A stretch of DNA of 64,000 nt, taken from Desulfobacter sp. Its GTDB lineage: Bacteria; Desulfobacterota; Desulfobacteria; Desulfobacterales; Desulfobacteraceae. The stretch is taken from the NCBI GenBank assembly GCA_028768545.1, contig CP054838.1, positions 2,163,501-2,227,500 of the forward strand, read 5' to 3'. A program made the position numbers and the translations under genes. A model generated the notes under the pieces. The model had not been told where the DNA came from, made no database searches, and was given only the letters and a program-made list of their open reading frames with translations. Shown here in pieces: positions 1 to 9,716 of the stretch (position 1 is the first letter of the stretch; each line of letters begins with the position of its first letter).

Positions 1-32
1 GTTTGTTCTGGTATTAAACCCTATCCAGACAT

Positions 33-953
33 TTAGCCAAAGGTTTTTTCCAGATCAGGAACGATCTGTTTTTTACGGCTCATGATGCCGGGGAGCCAGC
101 ATTTGGAGTCGGCAATTTTGGCACCAAAGGTTTTTTCCACAACAGCTTCATCGTCGGATGCGATGAGCAGCTCAGTGCCCTCTTTCATGATGTCGGTGAG
201 CATGAGCAGGACGGTGTGATGGCCTTTTTCAGCCTTAAGATCACGGATATCTTTTTCAAGATCTGCCTTGATGCCGTCAACAATGGACAGATCAACCAGT
301 TCAAGCTGGCCGCAGCCAACGCCGTTTCCGCTCATGTTAAAGTCTTTATAGTCACGGAGAACCAGTTCGCGGATGGGCGTGCCTTCCACGGCTGATTTAA
401 CCTTGAACATTTCAATGCCCAGAGTTTCCAGATCGCTTTCACCGCAGATTTCAGACAGTTCGGCACAGACTTTTTTGTCAGAATCCGTGCAGGTGGCAGA
501 CTTGAAGATTACCGTATCAGACAGAATGGCGCAAAGCATTGCACCGGCAATCCCCTTGGGGATTTCAACATCAAAGTATTTATACATGGATGCAATGACG
601 GTGCAGGTACAGCCTACAGGCCAGATCCAGCATTCCAGGGGCTGTCCTGTGGTGACATCGCCCAATTTATGATGGTCCACAATACCCAGGATATTTGCAT
701 CAGCCAAATCGTCAGGGCTTTGGGCCAGGTCTGAATGATCCACAAGATATACATCTTTGCCGGCAAAACTGGTGATGACTTCAGGGGCTGCCAGGCCAAA
801 TTTGTCCAGAACAAATTTGGACTCAGGGTTCAGCTGACCCTGAATGGCCGGTGCAATATCTTCACCAAGTGATTTTTTAAGGTCGGCCAGCGCAATGGCG
901 GCAACCACGGAATCGGTATCTGGGTTCTTGTGACCAAATACAAGAGTTGACAT
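33..953 (-). CDS. ppaC: Manganese-dependent inorganic pyrophosphatase (family II)
   Basis: Cytoplasmic enzyme that hydrolyses pyrophosphate to two phosphates and so pulls biosynthetic reactions and sulfate activation forward. The 306-residue protein has the DHH-family metal-binding motifs in order: GHKNPDTDS at about residues 7-15, DHSD near 72, VDHHKLGDV near 91 and SDT near 145. The C-terminal DHHA2 domain ends with the substrate-binding SRKKQ signature near residue 293. Length is typical of the family. An AGGAGG ribosome site lies just upstream of the ATG. It is in the same direction as the division cluster but separated by 185 bp and a hairpin, so it probably has its own promoter. The assignment is secure. 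Confidence 0.95.
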   Translation of the reverse strand: MSTLVFGHKNPDTDSVVAAIALADLKKSLGEDIAPAIQGQLNPESKFVLDKFGLAAPEVITSFAGKDVYLVDHSDLAQSPDDLADANILGIVDHHKLGDVTTGQPLECWIWPVGCTCTVIASMYKYFDVEIPKGIAGAMLCAILSDTVIFKSATCTDSDKKVCAELSEICGESDLETLGIEMFKVKSAVEGTPIRELVLRDYKDFNMSGNGVGCGQLELVDLSIVDGIKADLEKDIRDLKAEKGHHTVLLMLTDIMKEGTELLIASDDEAVVEKTFGAKIADSKCWLPGIMSRKKQIVPDLEKTFG

Positions 954-1094
954 AAAACCTCCTAATCGTTTTCATCTTGTTTATACTATAAGGATGATGC
1001 CACACACGGCAATCACCAAAAATTCATTACATAAAATTTCAACTGTTTCTTATAGAATTAATTGAGCATAACCTCAAGCAAAATTTCAAAAATT

Positions 1095-1128
1095 GGGCAT
1101 CTGTTTTGGCATATAAATGAGCATGCCC
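1095..1128 (-). terminator. Possible terminator hairpin after the dcw-linked radical SAM gene
   Basis: Read on the minus strand, a GGGCAT arm and an ATGCCC arm enclose a loop of about 22 nt and are followed by AATTTTTG. The stem is short and the loop large, so this is a weak candidate, but it is the only hairpin plus T-run between the radical SAM gene and ppaC. Confidence 0.35.
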
Positions 1129-1138
1129 GTTCAAATGG

Positions 1139-2851
1139 CTATGGCGTATCTTGGACGCTCATGCAGATCTTGCACTCTGAGCAGGGTTTCATGGGGCAGG
1201 AGAGAGAGTTTTTTTCTTCCCGGCTTCTGAGAAATTCCTTGAATAAAAATTTATCTGAGACCTTATGGGCTAGGATATCCCAGGGAAGGGAAGGGGGAAA
1301 ATCTGTATCCGATGGAAGGGGTTTGGACGTTAGAACCACACGGTCGCAATATGATTTTTCCATTTTCATGGTCCGGGTCCATCCGTGTTCCATTGCAAGT
1401 TCAATAAGTCGTGCAGCCCGCTGATCGCCCAGGGAGAGCAGGGCATGGACCCTTGCCTGGCGAAGGGATTCAAAGTTTAATACCAGGTTGCCGACTTTTT
1501 TTAACCCTTGGCGGATAATGGATACCCGGGCTTTGAGTTCTGCAAGATCTTCCATGGCAGACCATTGAAACGGGGTGCAGGGTTTGGGGATAAATGGGTT
1601 GATGCTCAGGGTAATGGTGCCGATTTTTTTCTTTTTTCTTGAGGCCTCCAAAAATACGGCCTTGATTCCAAGGGTCAAATCCACGATGGCCTGGACATCT
1701 TTTCTTGTCTCAAAGGGCAGGCCAATCATGAAATAGAGGCGCAGGTTGAAAATGCCTTTGTCCACAAGGGCCTTGGCAGCAGATAAAATCTGTTTCTGGT
1801 TTAGTTTTTTATTGATGATATTGCGCATTCGCTGGGATCCTGCTTCCGGGGCGATGGTGGCGGTTTTTACCTTGGAGTCGGCCAGGATGGTGATGATTTT
1901 ATCGTCGAGCTTGTCAGCCCGTAAAGAGGAAAAAGAAAGACCCAGCCCTTTGTTCCTTCCATACTGGCAAATTTTGTGGATATCCGGGTGATCCAGAATC
2001 GCCGAACTGACCAGGCCGATTTTATCGGTTATAAGGGCCGCCTCGTCCACGGCTTTGAGGATATTGGCCAAGGGATAAATTCTTGGGGGGCGGTAGATAA
2101 AGCCTGCCGTGCAAAACCGGCACCCATGGGGGCAGCCTTTGAGGGTTTCGATGAGAAACCGTTCTTTAAACGCCGCTTTTGAACTCATGATGGCGGTTGT
2201 GGTTTTAACCTTTGACAGGTCGTTTATATACTGAACCTGGATCTTGTTTGAAACAGGGGGGGGCTGGTCATAGAGGATGGGCCTGTGGCGGGAAGGGACA
2301 TAGGCCCCGGCCAGTTTTTCTTCGATGGTTTCAAGCAGGTCTGATCTGGTTTTGGATTTGAAAAACAGATCAAAAAATGGATCTAAAAGGCATTCAGCTT
2401 CCCCGAGCAGAAAAAGATCCATGAACGGGGCAATGGGTTCTGGGTTTAAAAAGCAGGCAACTCCCCCCGCAGCCACCAGGGGGTGGATGTGGTTTCGATC
2501 AGATGACCGCAGGGGGATGTCTGTTGCCCTTAAAAGCCGGGCAAGGTTCAAAAAGTCGTTCTCAAAGGAGACAGAGAACAGGATCATGTCAAATTGATCC
2601 AGGGGCAAGCCGGTTTCAAGGCTTTTGATTCTTGGATTCTTTTCACTGGTGTGGGGTAAAAAGATCCGTTCACATGCAATGGCCTCATTCTGGTTGGCCA
2701 GGCGGTAAACCGTCTGATATCCCAGGGAGGACATGCCTGCCTTGTAAGTATTGGGGTAGACCAATGCGACTTTGGTCAGGCCCCGGCCCCGTTTGACAAC
2801 AGCCCCCTCTTCTTTTAAGGGGGCCTGGACCGGCTTGCGCCTCTTTTTCAT
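1139..2851 (-). CDS. B12-binding-type radical SAM protein, function unknown
   Basis: A 570-residue radical SAM protein. The N-terminal half (about residues 25-170) resembles the cobalamin-binding-like domain that often precedes the core in this family. The iron-sulfur motif GCPHGCRFC (CX3CX2C) lies near residue 239, followed by the TIM-barrel region with IAPEAGS near 333 and GLPFET near 376. The C-terminal part is Cys-rich (PCSECKICM). Families with this layout are usually annotated as uncharacterised radical SAM proteins; substrate unknown. It starts 3 nt after ftsZ ends and is likely cotranscribed with the division operon. Family confident, role not. Confidence 0.85.
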   Translation of the reverse strand: MKKRRKPVQAPLKEEGAVVKRGRGLTKVALVYPNTYKAGMSSLGYQTVYRLANQNEAIACERIFLPHTSEKNPRIKSLETGLPLDQFDMILFSVSFENDFLNLARLLRATDIPLRSSDRNHIHPLVAAGGVACFLNPEPIAPFMDLFLLGEAECLLDPFFDLFFKSKTRSDLLETIEEKLAGAYVPSRHRPILYDQPPPVSNKIQVQYINDLSKVKTTTAIMSSKAAFKERFLIETLKGCPHGCRFCTAGFIYRPPRIYPLANILKAVDEAALITDKIGLVSSAILDHPDIHKICQYGRNKGLGLSFSSLRADKLDDKIITILADSKVKTATIAPEAGSQRMRNIINKKLNQKQILSAAKALVDKGIFNLRLYFMIGLPFETRKDVQAIVDLTLGIKAVFLEASRKKKKIGTITLSINPFIPKPCTPFQWSAMEDLAELKARVSIIRQGLKKVGNLVLNFESLRQARVHALLSLGDQRAARLIELAMEHGWTRTMKMEKSYCDRVVLTSKPLPSDTDFPPSLPWDILAHKVSDKFLFKEFLRSREEKNSLSCPMKPCSECKICMSVQDTP

Positions 2852-2853
2852 GG

Positions 2854-4155
2854 TTAATCAGCTTTTCGTCTCAAAAATGTGGGCACCTCGAGATCGTCAT
2901 TATCAAAACTCATTGGGTAATCCTGGACAATATCTTCGTCTCCGACCACCCGTTTTTGGGTGATACGGACAGGGTTGTCGTTCCAATTGGCAAGATCTGC
3001 CTCTGTGGCATCCCTGACCACGCCCCGGGCAATGACTTCATGCTGTCCCACAGGCTGGGCAATTTCCCGGGCGGGTGCGGCGGCATAGGCGCCGGCAGCA
3101 TATGCCGGGTGTGATCCTGCCACGGCAGCTGCGGCCACGGGCTGTGTCGGTTTGGGATCAAACCTGTGCATATTTTCGGCAAGTGCAGGTTCTTCCTGGT
3201 CAATTCCGGTGGCAATGACCGTGATTCTCATTTCATCACCAAGATCTTCATCAAAGGTCTGGCCCCAGATGATTTCTGCATCATCACCGACTTCTTCGTA
3301 AATCCGGTCCGAGGCCTCGGTCATTTCATCCAAGGTAAGATCAGAACTTGAGGTGATGTTCATGAGCACCCCTTTGGCGCCTGAAATGGAAATATCTTCA
3401 AGCAGGGGATGGGAAATGGCTTTTTCAGCCGCCTCGGTTGCCCTGTTTTCGCCAGAGGCAATACCGATACCCATGAGCGCTTTGCCAGCCTTTTGCATGG
3501 TGGTTTTGACATCTGCAAAGTCAAGGTTGACGTGTCCGGGCATCATGATCAGATCTGTGATGCCTTTGACAGAATGATGAAGGATTTCATCGGCCTTGAT
3601 GAACATATCCACCATGCGGGCCCCTTTGGGGGCAATTCCCCGGAGACGGTCATTGGGGATGGTAATGACGGTGTCTGTGATGCCATGAAGTCTTTCAAGC
3701 CCTGCGATGGCGGCTTTTTCCCGTTTTTTGCCTTCAAAGGAAAAGGGCTTGGATGCCACGGCCACGGTGAGGATCCCAAGGTCTTTACAGATTTCAGCGA
3801 TGATGGGAGCCGCTCCGGTACCGGTGCCGCCGCCGAATCCCGCCGTGATAAATACCATGTGGCTGTCTTCAAGCGCGCTTCTGATTTCATCCATGCTTTC
3901 AACGGCAGCTTCCCTGCCGACATTGGGATCAGCCCCTGCGCCCAGGCCCTCTGTGAGGTCTGTGCCCAGCTGGATTTTTACCTCTGCCTTGGATTGCTCC
4001 AATGCCTGGGCATCTGTGTTGGCCACAATAAATTTAACGCCGCAGAGTTTTGCGTCAATCATGTTGTTGACTGCATTGCCGCCTGCACCACCCACACCGA
4101 TGACCTTGATTTTTGCCGAATTGTCGTTCTCCACATAAGAAAAAGTCATATCCAC
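2854..4155 (-). CDS. ftsZ: Cell division GTPase FtsZ
   Basis: Tubulin-like GTPase that polymerises into the cytokinetic ring. The 433-residue protein shows the nucleotide-binding GGAGGNAVNNM near residue 21 and the tubulin signature GGGTGTGAAP near residue 109, then the T7-loop region and a variable alanine/proline-rich linker (about 320-390). It ends with the conserved C-terminal peptide EVPTFLRR, the docking site for FtsA and other partners. An AGGGAGGTGG site precedes the ATG. It sits directly downstream of ftsA as is usual in dcw clusters. Confidence 0.98.
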   Translation of the reverse strand: MDMTFSYVENDNSAKIKVIGVGGAGGNAVNNMIDAKLCGVKFIVANTDAQALEQSKAEVKIQLGTDLTEGLGAGADPNVGREAAVESMDEIRSALEDSHMVFITAGFGGGTGTGAAPIIAEICKDLGILTVAVASKPFSFEGKKREKAAIAGLERLHGITDTVITIPNDRLRGIAPKGARMVDMFIKADEILHHSVKGITDLIMMPGHVNLDFADVKTTMQKAGKALMGIGIASGENRATEAAEKAISHPLLEDISISGAKGVLMNITSSSDLTLDEMTEASDRIYEEVGDDAEIIWGQTFDEDLGDEMRITVIATGIDQEEPALAENMHRFDPKPTQPVAAAAVAGSHPAYAAGAYAAAPAREIAQPVGQHEVIARGVVRDATEADLANWNDNPVRITQKRVVGDEDIVQDYPMSFDNDDLEVPTFLRRKAD

Positions 4156-4169
4156 CTCCCTTAAGGTAA

Positions 4170-5396
4170 TTAAATTATATCTTTAAACCATTGTTTCATT
4201 CTGTTTAATAAATCGTTCCAGCTTTTGGCATCGGTCTCTTTAAAGTCCGTTTTGCAATTGGCATTGGATCCGAAAATCACAAGCCCCACGCCTGTCGCAT
4301 AGGCCGGGTTTTTAACAATATCCTTGAGCCCGCCGATGCGGTCGGGTTCTCCTACTCTCACGGGTACGCTGAATACGGATTCTGCAATATCACAGATACC
4401 GTCCAAGACCACAGAGCCGCCTGTAAGTACGAAACCGGCGGGAAAAGCATTTTCAAGCCCATTGGAAAAGAGTTCTTGTTTGAGCAGGGAAAAAATTTCT
4501 TCCACCCGGGGTTCGAGAATTTCAGCCAAAATTCCCCGGGCCAGCCGCTTGGGTTCCCGGCCGCCCACGGCAGGCACCTCAATGGTCGCTCCGGATCTGA
4601 CATTCTGGGGCACGCAGGTGCCGTGCTCAATTTTGATTTTTTCAGCCTCCGGCAAAGGGGTGCGCAGGCCGATGGAAATATCATTGGTCAGATTGTGTCC
4701 GCCCACGGTAAGCTCATAAATAAATTTGACGTTGTTGTCCTTGAACAGGGCCAGATCAGTTGTTCCGCCGCCCATGTCCGCCAGGACACATCCCAGTTCC
4801 TTTTCTTCATCCGTGAGCACGGCCTGGCCCGAAGCCAAAGATTCCAGAACAATGTCACAGACCTCAAGCCCTGCCTTGTTGCAGCATTTGACAATATTCC
4901 GGGCAGAGGATACCGCTCCGGTGACAATGTGAATTTTTGCCTCCAGCCGGATGGCCGTCATGCCCACGGGGTTCTGAATGGACTCCATATCATCCACAAT
5001 GAATTCCTGGGGAATGACATGGAGGATTTCTCTGTCCGTCGGGATGGCAACGGCCTTGGCCGCATCAATGACCCGCTCAACATCGCTTTGGGTGATTTCC
5101 CGGCCCTTGATGGCAATGATGCCGTGGCTGTTGAACCCTTTGATATGATTGCCTGCAATACCAACATAAACAGAGGAAATATCACAGCCGGCCATGAGCT
5201 CTGCTTCTTCGATTGTTTTTTTAATGGAGTCCACTGTTGACTCTATATTGACAACCGATCCTTTGCGAAGCCCTGTGGACGGATGGGAGCCCACACCGAT
5301 GATGTTGATCTCCTCATCCAGCATCTCGCCCACCACAGCACAGATTTTGGTGGTACCGATGTCCAGACCTACTATTATTTTTTCATTTCCCTGCAA
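4170..5396 (-). CDS. ftsA: Cell division protein FtsA
   Basis: Actin-like ATPase that tethers FtsZ filaments to the inner membrane. The phosphate-binding motif GLDIGTTKICAVVGE lies at residues 10-24 and a second, ADMGGGTTDLAL, near 207. The 1C SHS2 domain is between them. The last residues (MKQWFKDII) form the amphipathic membrane-targeting helix expected of FtsA. At 408 residues the length is normal. It lies 1 nt after ftsQ and 14 nt before ftsZ. Confidence 0.97.
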   Translation of the reverse strand: MQGNEKIIVGLDIGTTKICAVVGEMLDEEINIIGVGSHPSTGLRKGSVVNIESTVDSIKKTIEEAELMAGCDISSVYVGIAGNHIKGFNSHGIIAIKGREITQSDVERVIDAAKAVAIPTDREILHVIPQEFIVDDMESIQNPVGMTAIRLEAKIHIVTGAVSSARNIVKCCNKAGLEVCDIVLESLASGQAVLTDEEKELGCVLADMGGGTTDLALFKDNNVKFIYELTVGGHNLTNDISIGLRTPLPEAEKIKIEHGTCVPQNVRSGATIEVPAVGGREPKRLARGILAEILEPRVEEIFSLLKQELFSNGLENAFPAGFVLTGGSVVLDGICDIAESVFSVPVRVGEPDRIGGLKDIVKNPAYATGVGLVIFGSNANCKTDFKETDAKSWNDLLNRMKQWFKDII

Positions 5397-5397
5397 A

Positions 5398-6303
5398 TTA
5401 AACCCCCTTTTCTAAAGTGTTGTGCAGAGCATCTTCTGTTTTGACAAATATTTTTTCAATATCAAAAAGATCCATGGCCAATATTGTTTTACTAAGAAAG
5501 TTTGCCGCCATATACCGGCTGATTTTTCTGGCCCTGGCCAGCTTTTTATCAAATTGGTCAAACCCTAGTTTGATGGGGATCAAGGCCTCATTCCCCTCTT
5601 TATTTTCATTGTTGTTTTCAATATAAATTTTTTTATTGTAAATGTCTAGCGTTTTTATTAAAATTCCTCTGTTTTCATCCCCGTGAATGGATTTTATCTG
5701 GTCTGTCTTTTGGGTCTGCAGCAAATCCATAATTGAATTAAAAATTTGACCTTCAAACAGGTAGGTATTGTTGGACAGACTCAAATCCATTCCCGAGATC
5801 ACGGGCAGCATCTTCAGGTGGTCATTTTCCGGATCATACTCCTTAAACGGAACCCCCTGGGTATTGATAACAATGTCGGCCAAGTTTTCAATGGCCACAA
5901 TGGCCAGGGGTTCCTGTTCTTTGATGCTGATTTTGACACGGGAAAATAATTTGCGTTCAACCTTTACTTTTGCCACCCAGGGATGGGCGCATAATTTTTT
6001 TTCAATCAATTTTGGGCAAAGGCTGAAGAGGTTAACAGGCTGGTCCAATCCGGCCCTGGCAATCAATTCTGTTTTAGAGGCCCGACTTTCCCCTGACATG
6101 TCCACACTCTTGACTGTGAACAAAGGGCTTTGCACCACGATATCGTGGAGAAAAACATAGGTAACGGTCATAAAGAGAATCATGATAACAAGGAGAGTCC
6201 CTTTGAAAATCATTCTCTTGTCCTGGGCTGAGTTGGCTTTTTGCTGCCGGTCGGAGCCGGGCGCAGGTTTGTACCGGTTCTGTTTTATGGATTTAGTTGC
6301 CAA
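5398..6303 (-). CDS. ftsQ: Cell division protein FtsQ (POTRA domain)
   Basis: Bitopic inner-membrane divisome protein. A basic, disordered N-terminus of about 30 residues is followed by one transmembrane segment (about residues 33-52, LLVIMILFMTVTYVFL). A periplasmic POTRA domain comes next (LFTVKSVDMSG onward), then the FtsQ domain. Identity rests on this architecture and on the position between murB and ftsA. It overlaps the 3' end of murB by 11 nt. No ddl gene lies between murB and ftsQ, unlike in many proteobacteria. Confidence 0.9.
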   Translation of the reverse strand: MATKSIKQNRYKPAPGSDRQQKANSAQDKRMIFKGTLLVIMILFMTVTYVFLHDIVVQSPLFTVKSVDMSGESRASKTELIARAGLDQPVNLFSLCPKLIEKKLCAHPWVAKVKVERKLFSRVKISIKEQEPLAIVAIENLADIVINTQGVPFKEYDPENDHLKMLPVISGMDLSLSNNTYLFEGQIFNSIMDLLQTQKTDQIKSIHGDENRGILIKTLDIYNKKIYIENNNENKEGNEALIPIKLGFDQFDKKLARARKISRYMAANFLSKTILAMDLFDIEKIFVKTEDALHNTLEKGV

Positions 6304-7213
6304 TGGCTTTTACCTCTGATTTGAGTTTAATTCCAAATTTTTTATAGACCTGGTCTTGAATCACCTGTTTAAGGGCCAGGATGTCTTTGCAGGTGGCATT
6401 GTCATAATTGATGATAAAGTTGGCGTGCAAGGCTGAGACCATGGCTCCGTTAAGGGTGTATCCCTTTAATCCGGCCTCTTCGATAAGCCGGCCTGCAGAG
6501 GGGTGTGAAGATGGATTTTTAAAAAAGCAGCCGCCGCTGGCCTGGGAAACCGGTTGGCTTGCTCTTTTGGCCTCAAGGTGTGCTTGATGGGCTTTTTGTA
6601 TTTGGCCGGGGTCTGTCGGGGTAAGTGCCAGCCATGCCTTTATGAGAATGGTATCCTCAAGTTCAAGGCTTCGGTATCTGAAGTTAAGATTTTTTGCCTT
6701 GATCGTTTTCCAGGAGAGGGTGTTGAGATCAAAAACTTCAACACTCTCAATCAAATGGCTTATTTCCTTTTTTCCTGATCCGGCATTCATCATGACTGCC
6801 CCGCCGATAGTTCCTGGAATGCCGGCGGCCCATTCAAGTCCTGAAAGGCTGTTTTCCATGGCAAACCGGCAAATGGCTGCTAGGGAGTCTCCTGCCAGGG
6901 CGCCTAATTTTGTTTGGTCTTTAGCTAACCCCGGTTCTAGCTGCGGTGTTGCCTTAAGACGGGTGAGAACAAGGACCAGGCCTCGTATGCCCTGATCTGA
7001 AATCAGAGTGTTGGTTCCCCCGCCCAGCACGGTAATCGGAAGGCCTTCTTTTCGGGCGATCCTGATCAAAGAGGCCAGTTCCTCTCTGGTTGAAGGTTTT
7101 GCAAAAAAATCAGCAGGGCCGCCGACCTGAAAGCTGGTATATCTGGCCAGGGCATGGTTGGTTCGAAGGTCAACCCCTTTTAAAATCTTTGAATTGGTAA
7201 AGGCCGTATTCAT
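6293..7213 (-). CDS. murB: UDP-N-acetylenolpyruvoylglucosamine reductase MurB
   Basis: FAD- and NADPH-dependent reductase that forms UDP-N-acetylmuramate, the second committed step of peptidoglycan precursor synthesis. The FAD-binding segment contains TSFQVGGPADFF near residue 27 and GLEWAAGIPGTIGGAV near 125. The catalytic-region motif ASGGCFFKNPS lies near 225. Length (306 aa) fits the shorter type II enzymes. It lies 3 nt after murC. Confidence 0.96.
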   Translation of the reverse strand: MNTAFTNSKILKGVDLRTNHALARYTSFQVGGPADFFAKPSTREELASLIRIARKEGLPITVLGGGTNTLISDQGIRGLVLVLTRLKATPQLEPGLAKDQTKLGALAGDSLAAICRFAMENSLSGLEWAAGIPGTIGGAVMMNAGSGKKEISHLIESVEVFDLNTLSWKTIKAKNLNFRYRSLELEDTILIKAWLALTPTDPGQIQKAHQAHLEAKRASQPVSQASGGCFFKNPSSHPSAGRLIEEAGLKGYTLNGAMVSALHANFIINYDNATCKDILALKQVIQDQVYKKFGIKLKSEVKAIGN

Positions 7214-7216
7214 GAA

Positions 7217-8584
7217 TTAAAGAATCTCCACAAGTTTTTCACCCAGGGTGTAAACATCGCCTGCACCCAGGGTGAGAATCATATCTCCGGGTTTGGCCTT
7301 GTGGGTGATCATGGACAGGGCCTGGGTGAAATCCGGGGCAAAATTTGCGTTTTTATGGCCGTGGTCACAAATGCCCTTGACCAGAGTTTCTCCGTCCACT
7401 CCGGGGATAGGCTCCTCTGAGGCCGCGTAAATGGGCAGAACCATTAAGATGTCAGATTGGTAAAAGGCCCGGGAAAATTCTTCAAACAAAGCCTTTGTCC
7501 TGGTGTACCGGTGGGGCTGGAATACCACCATCAAGCGTTTGTCAGGATAGCTTTCTCTAACGGCCGTCAGGGTGGCGGCAATTTCCGTGGGATGATGGCC
7601 GTAATCATCCATGATGGTGATGCCTTTTTTCTCCCCTTTGATCTCCAGGCGGCGTTTTACCCCCTGTATTTCTTCCAGGGCCTGTTTGATGGTGTCAAAG
7701 GGAATATTTAATTCCAGGCCCGTGGCAATGCCGGCCATGGCATTGAGAACGTTGTGTTGTCCTGCAATATTCAAAAGGATGTCGCCCAGGCATTCATTTT
7801 TGGCAAAGACTGAAAATTTACTTTTTCCATGGGTAAACTCAATGTTTTTTGCCTGGAGGTCTGACTGGGCTGAGCAGCCGTAGGTGATGTGGCGCACCGT
7901 GATCCTGGGCAGAATATTCTGGATGTGTTCGTTGTCCAGACAGAGGATGGCCAGGCCGTAAAAGGGGACAGAGTTGATAAATTGGACAAATTTGTCTTTG
8001 ATATCCTCAATGTCAGTGTAGTAGTCCAGGTGCTCAAGGTCAATATTGGTGACCGCGGCAATGGACGGGGCATATTTGAGAAACGAGCCGTCACTTTCAT
8101 CGGCTTCGGCCACGATAAACTCACCATTGCCGTGCAGGGCATTGGTGTCCAGCCCCTGGAGCAGCCCGCCGATGATGACGGTGGGATCCAGGCCTGCGGT
8201 ATTGAGAATCTGGGAGATCATGGCCGTGGTCGATGTCTTGCCGTGGGCACCGGATACGGCAATGGCGTATTTGATCCGCATGAGTTCTGCCAGCATTTCA
8301 GCTCTGGGGATAATGGGAAGACCCAAGGCTTTGGCACGGACCACTTCGGGGTTTTCATCTGCAATGGCAGAAGAGGTGACCACCACATTCACATCTGAAA
8401 TATTTTCTTTTGCATGACCCTGGAAAATTTTGGCACCTTTGGCCTCGAGACGCTGGGTGATATGGGAGAGCTTTAAATCCGATCCGGACACGGTATATCC
8501 CAGGTTGATAAGCAGTTCGGCAATTCCGCTCATGCCGATGCCGCCGATGCCGACAAAATGGATATGGTAATCAGGCTGATACAT
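7217..8584 (-). CDS. murC: UDP-N-acetylmuramate--L-alanine ligase MurC
   Basis: ATP-dependent Mur ligase adding L-alanine to UDP-MurNAc. An N-terminal Rossmann-like motif HFVGIGGIGMSGIAE is at residues 9-23 and the ATP-binding loop GAHGKTSTT is near 113. The central-domain EADESDGSF is near 160 and the ligase C-terminal domain contains FQPHRYTRT near 360. At 455 residues the length is typical. It is 1 nt downstream of murG, consistent with tight translational coupling. Confidence 0.97.
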   Translation of the reverse strand: MYQPDYHIHFVGIGGIGMSGIAELLINLGYTVSGSDLKLSHITQRLEAKGAKIFQGHAKENISDVNVVVTSSAIADENPEVVRAKALGLPIIPRAEMLAELMRIKYAIAVSGAHGKTSTTAMISQILNTAGLDPTVIIGGLLQGLDTNALHGNGEFIVAEADESDGSFLKYAPSIAAVTNIDLEHLDYYTDIEDIKDKFVQFINSVPFYGLAILCLDNEHIQNILPRITVRHITYGCSAQSDLQAKNIEFTHGKSKFSVFAKNECLGDILLNIAGQHNVLNAMAGIATGLELNIPFDTIKQALEEIQGVKRRLEIKGEKKGITIMDDYGHHPTEIAATLTAVRESYPDKRLMVVFQPHRYTRTKALFEEFSRAFYQSDILMVLPIYAASEEPIPGVDGETLVKGICDHGHKNANFAPDFTQALSMITHKAKPGDMILTLGAGDVYTLGEKLVEIL

Positions 8585-8585
8585 A

Positions 8586-9716
8586 TTAATTCTCTCCTTT
8601 TAGGTGCTGGGTCCGGCAGTCCAGGATGTGTCCGGCAATACGCACTGCCCCATGGGGCATGGCCAGGGATTTCATGGCCTTTTCCATTGAGTTCCTTTTT
8701 TCCGGGTGGCTCCTCAAGTCCTGAATCATGGTCTGGAGTAATTCTCCTGAAAGATCCGAGTCAGCAACCACCAAAGCAGCCCCTTTGTCTGCCAGGTTCC
8801 GGGCATTGGCTGTCTGGTGATCGTCTGCTGCATGGGGAAAGGGGATCAGGATGGCGGCCTTGCCCTTGACGCTGAGTTCAGACAGGGTGGAGGCCCCGGC
8901 CCTTGTGATGATCAAGTCTGCACGGTCCTGGATGGCCGGCATTTCATGGAAAAATTTTTGGGCCACGCCTCTGACAGGGTGGGACTCATAAAATTTTTTA
9001 ATATCCTCCTCGCTGTGCATCCCGGTCTGGTGGATAATAAACAGATTTTTGTTTTCTTTAGTCAGCTCAACCGCATGGATGAATGCCTGGTTAATGGATG
9101 CGGCTCCCTGACTGCCCCCTGTGACCAGGATAAGAAAATCATCCGGGCTGATTTTATCTAAGGGTGAGGTGTCAAGCTTTAACCCTTGTGGGTCAGGGAT
9201 AGGGGCGTTTCTGATGGGATTTCCCACCCAAAAGGTTTTGTGATTCACAGGCATGCCCCGGGTCTGTTCAAAGGAGATAAAAATGGTATGGGCAATTTTG
9301 ATCAGCAGCCTGTTGGTCATGCCGGGGATGGCGTTCTGCTCCTGAATGGCTGTTTTTCTGCCCAGGATACGGCCTGCCAAAACCAGGGCAAAGGATGAGA
9401 ACCCCCCCACCCCAAGGATAAAATCTGCCCTGAATCCAATGATGATCACCATGGCCTGGATCAGACTGACAAAGACCAGAATGGAAGACCAGAGCTTGCC
9501 CAGAAGACTGCCCCCTTTGACTGGCCTGGACAAAATGGACCTGTGGGCAAATCCGTATTTTGCCAGGGTATTGATTTCAAACGGGGCCTTGGTCCCCACA
9601 AAAAGGATGCGGGATGTCGGGTCTTGGGCGTTTAGGGCCTGGGCAACGGCAATGCCGGGAAAAAGATGTCCCCCTGTTTTTCCGCCGGCAATGATAATGC
9701 GTTTATTTTTTTTCAT
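8586..9716 (-). CDS. murG: UDP-GlcNAc:lipid I transferase MurG
   Basis: GT-B glycosyltransferase (family 28) on the cytoplasmic face of the inner membrane that converts lipid I to lipid II. The N-terminal lipid-acceptor loop reads GGKTGGHLFPGIAVA at residues 11-25. The donor-binding domain has VTGGSQGAASIN near 197, TRAGASTLSEL near 270 and PFPHAADDHQ near 292. Its start overlaps the 3' end of ftsW by 14 nt. Confidence 0.97.
   Translation of the reverse strand: MKKNKRIIIAGGKTGGHLFPGIAVAQALNAQDPTSRILFVGTKAPFEINTLAKYGFAHRSILSRPVKGGSLLGKLWSSILVFVSLIQAMVIIIGFRADFILGVGGFSSFALVLAGRILGRKTAIQEQNAIPGMTNRLLIKIAHTIFISFEQTRGMPVNHKTFWVGNPIRNAPIPDPQGLKLDTSPLDKISPDDFLILVTGGSQGAASINQAFIHAVELTKENKNLFIIHQTGMHSEEDIKKFYESHPVRGVAQKFFHEMPAIQDRADLIITRAGASTLSELSVKGKAAILIPFPHAADDHQTANARNLADKGAALVVADSDLSGELLQTMIQDLRSHPEKRNSMEKAMKSLAMPHGAVRIAGHILDCRTQHLKGEN

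Noticed and set aside
3409..4164. A 251-codon plus-strand ORF opposite ftsZ
   Set aside because: It is fully antisense to ftsZ, has no family resemblance, and reflects the codon bias of the real gene.
4476..5240. A 254-codon plus-strand ORF opposite ftsA
   Set aside because: Antisense shadow of ftsA with no motifs or ribosome site.
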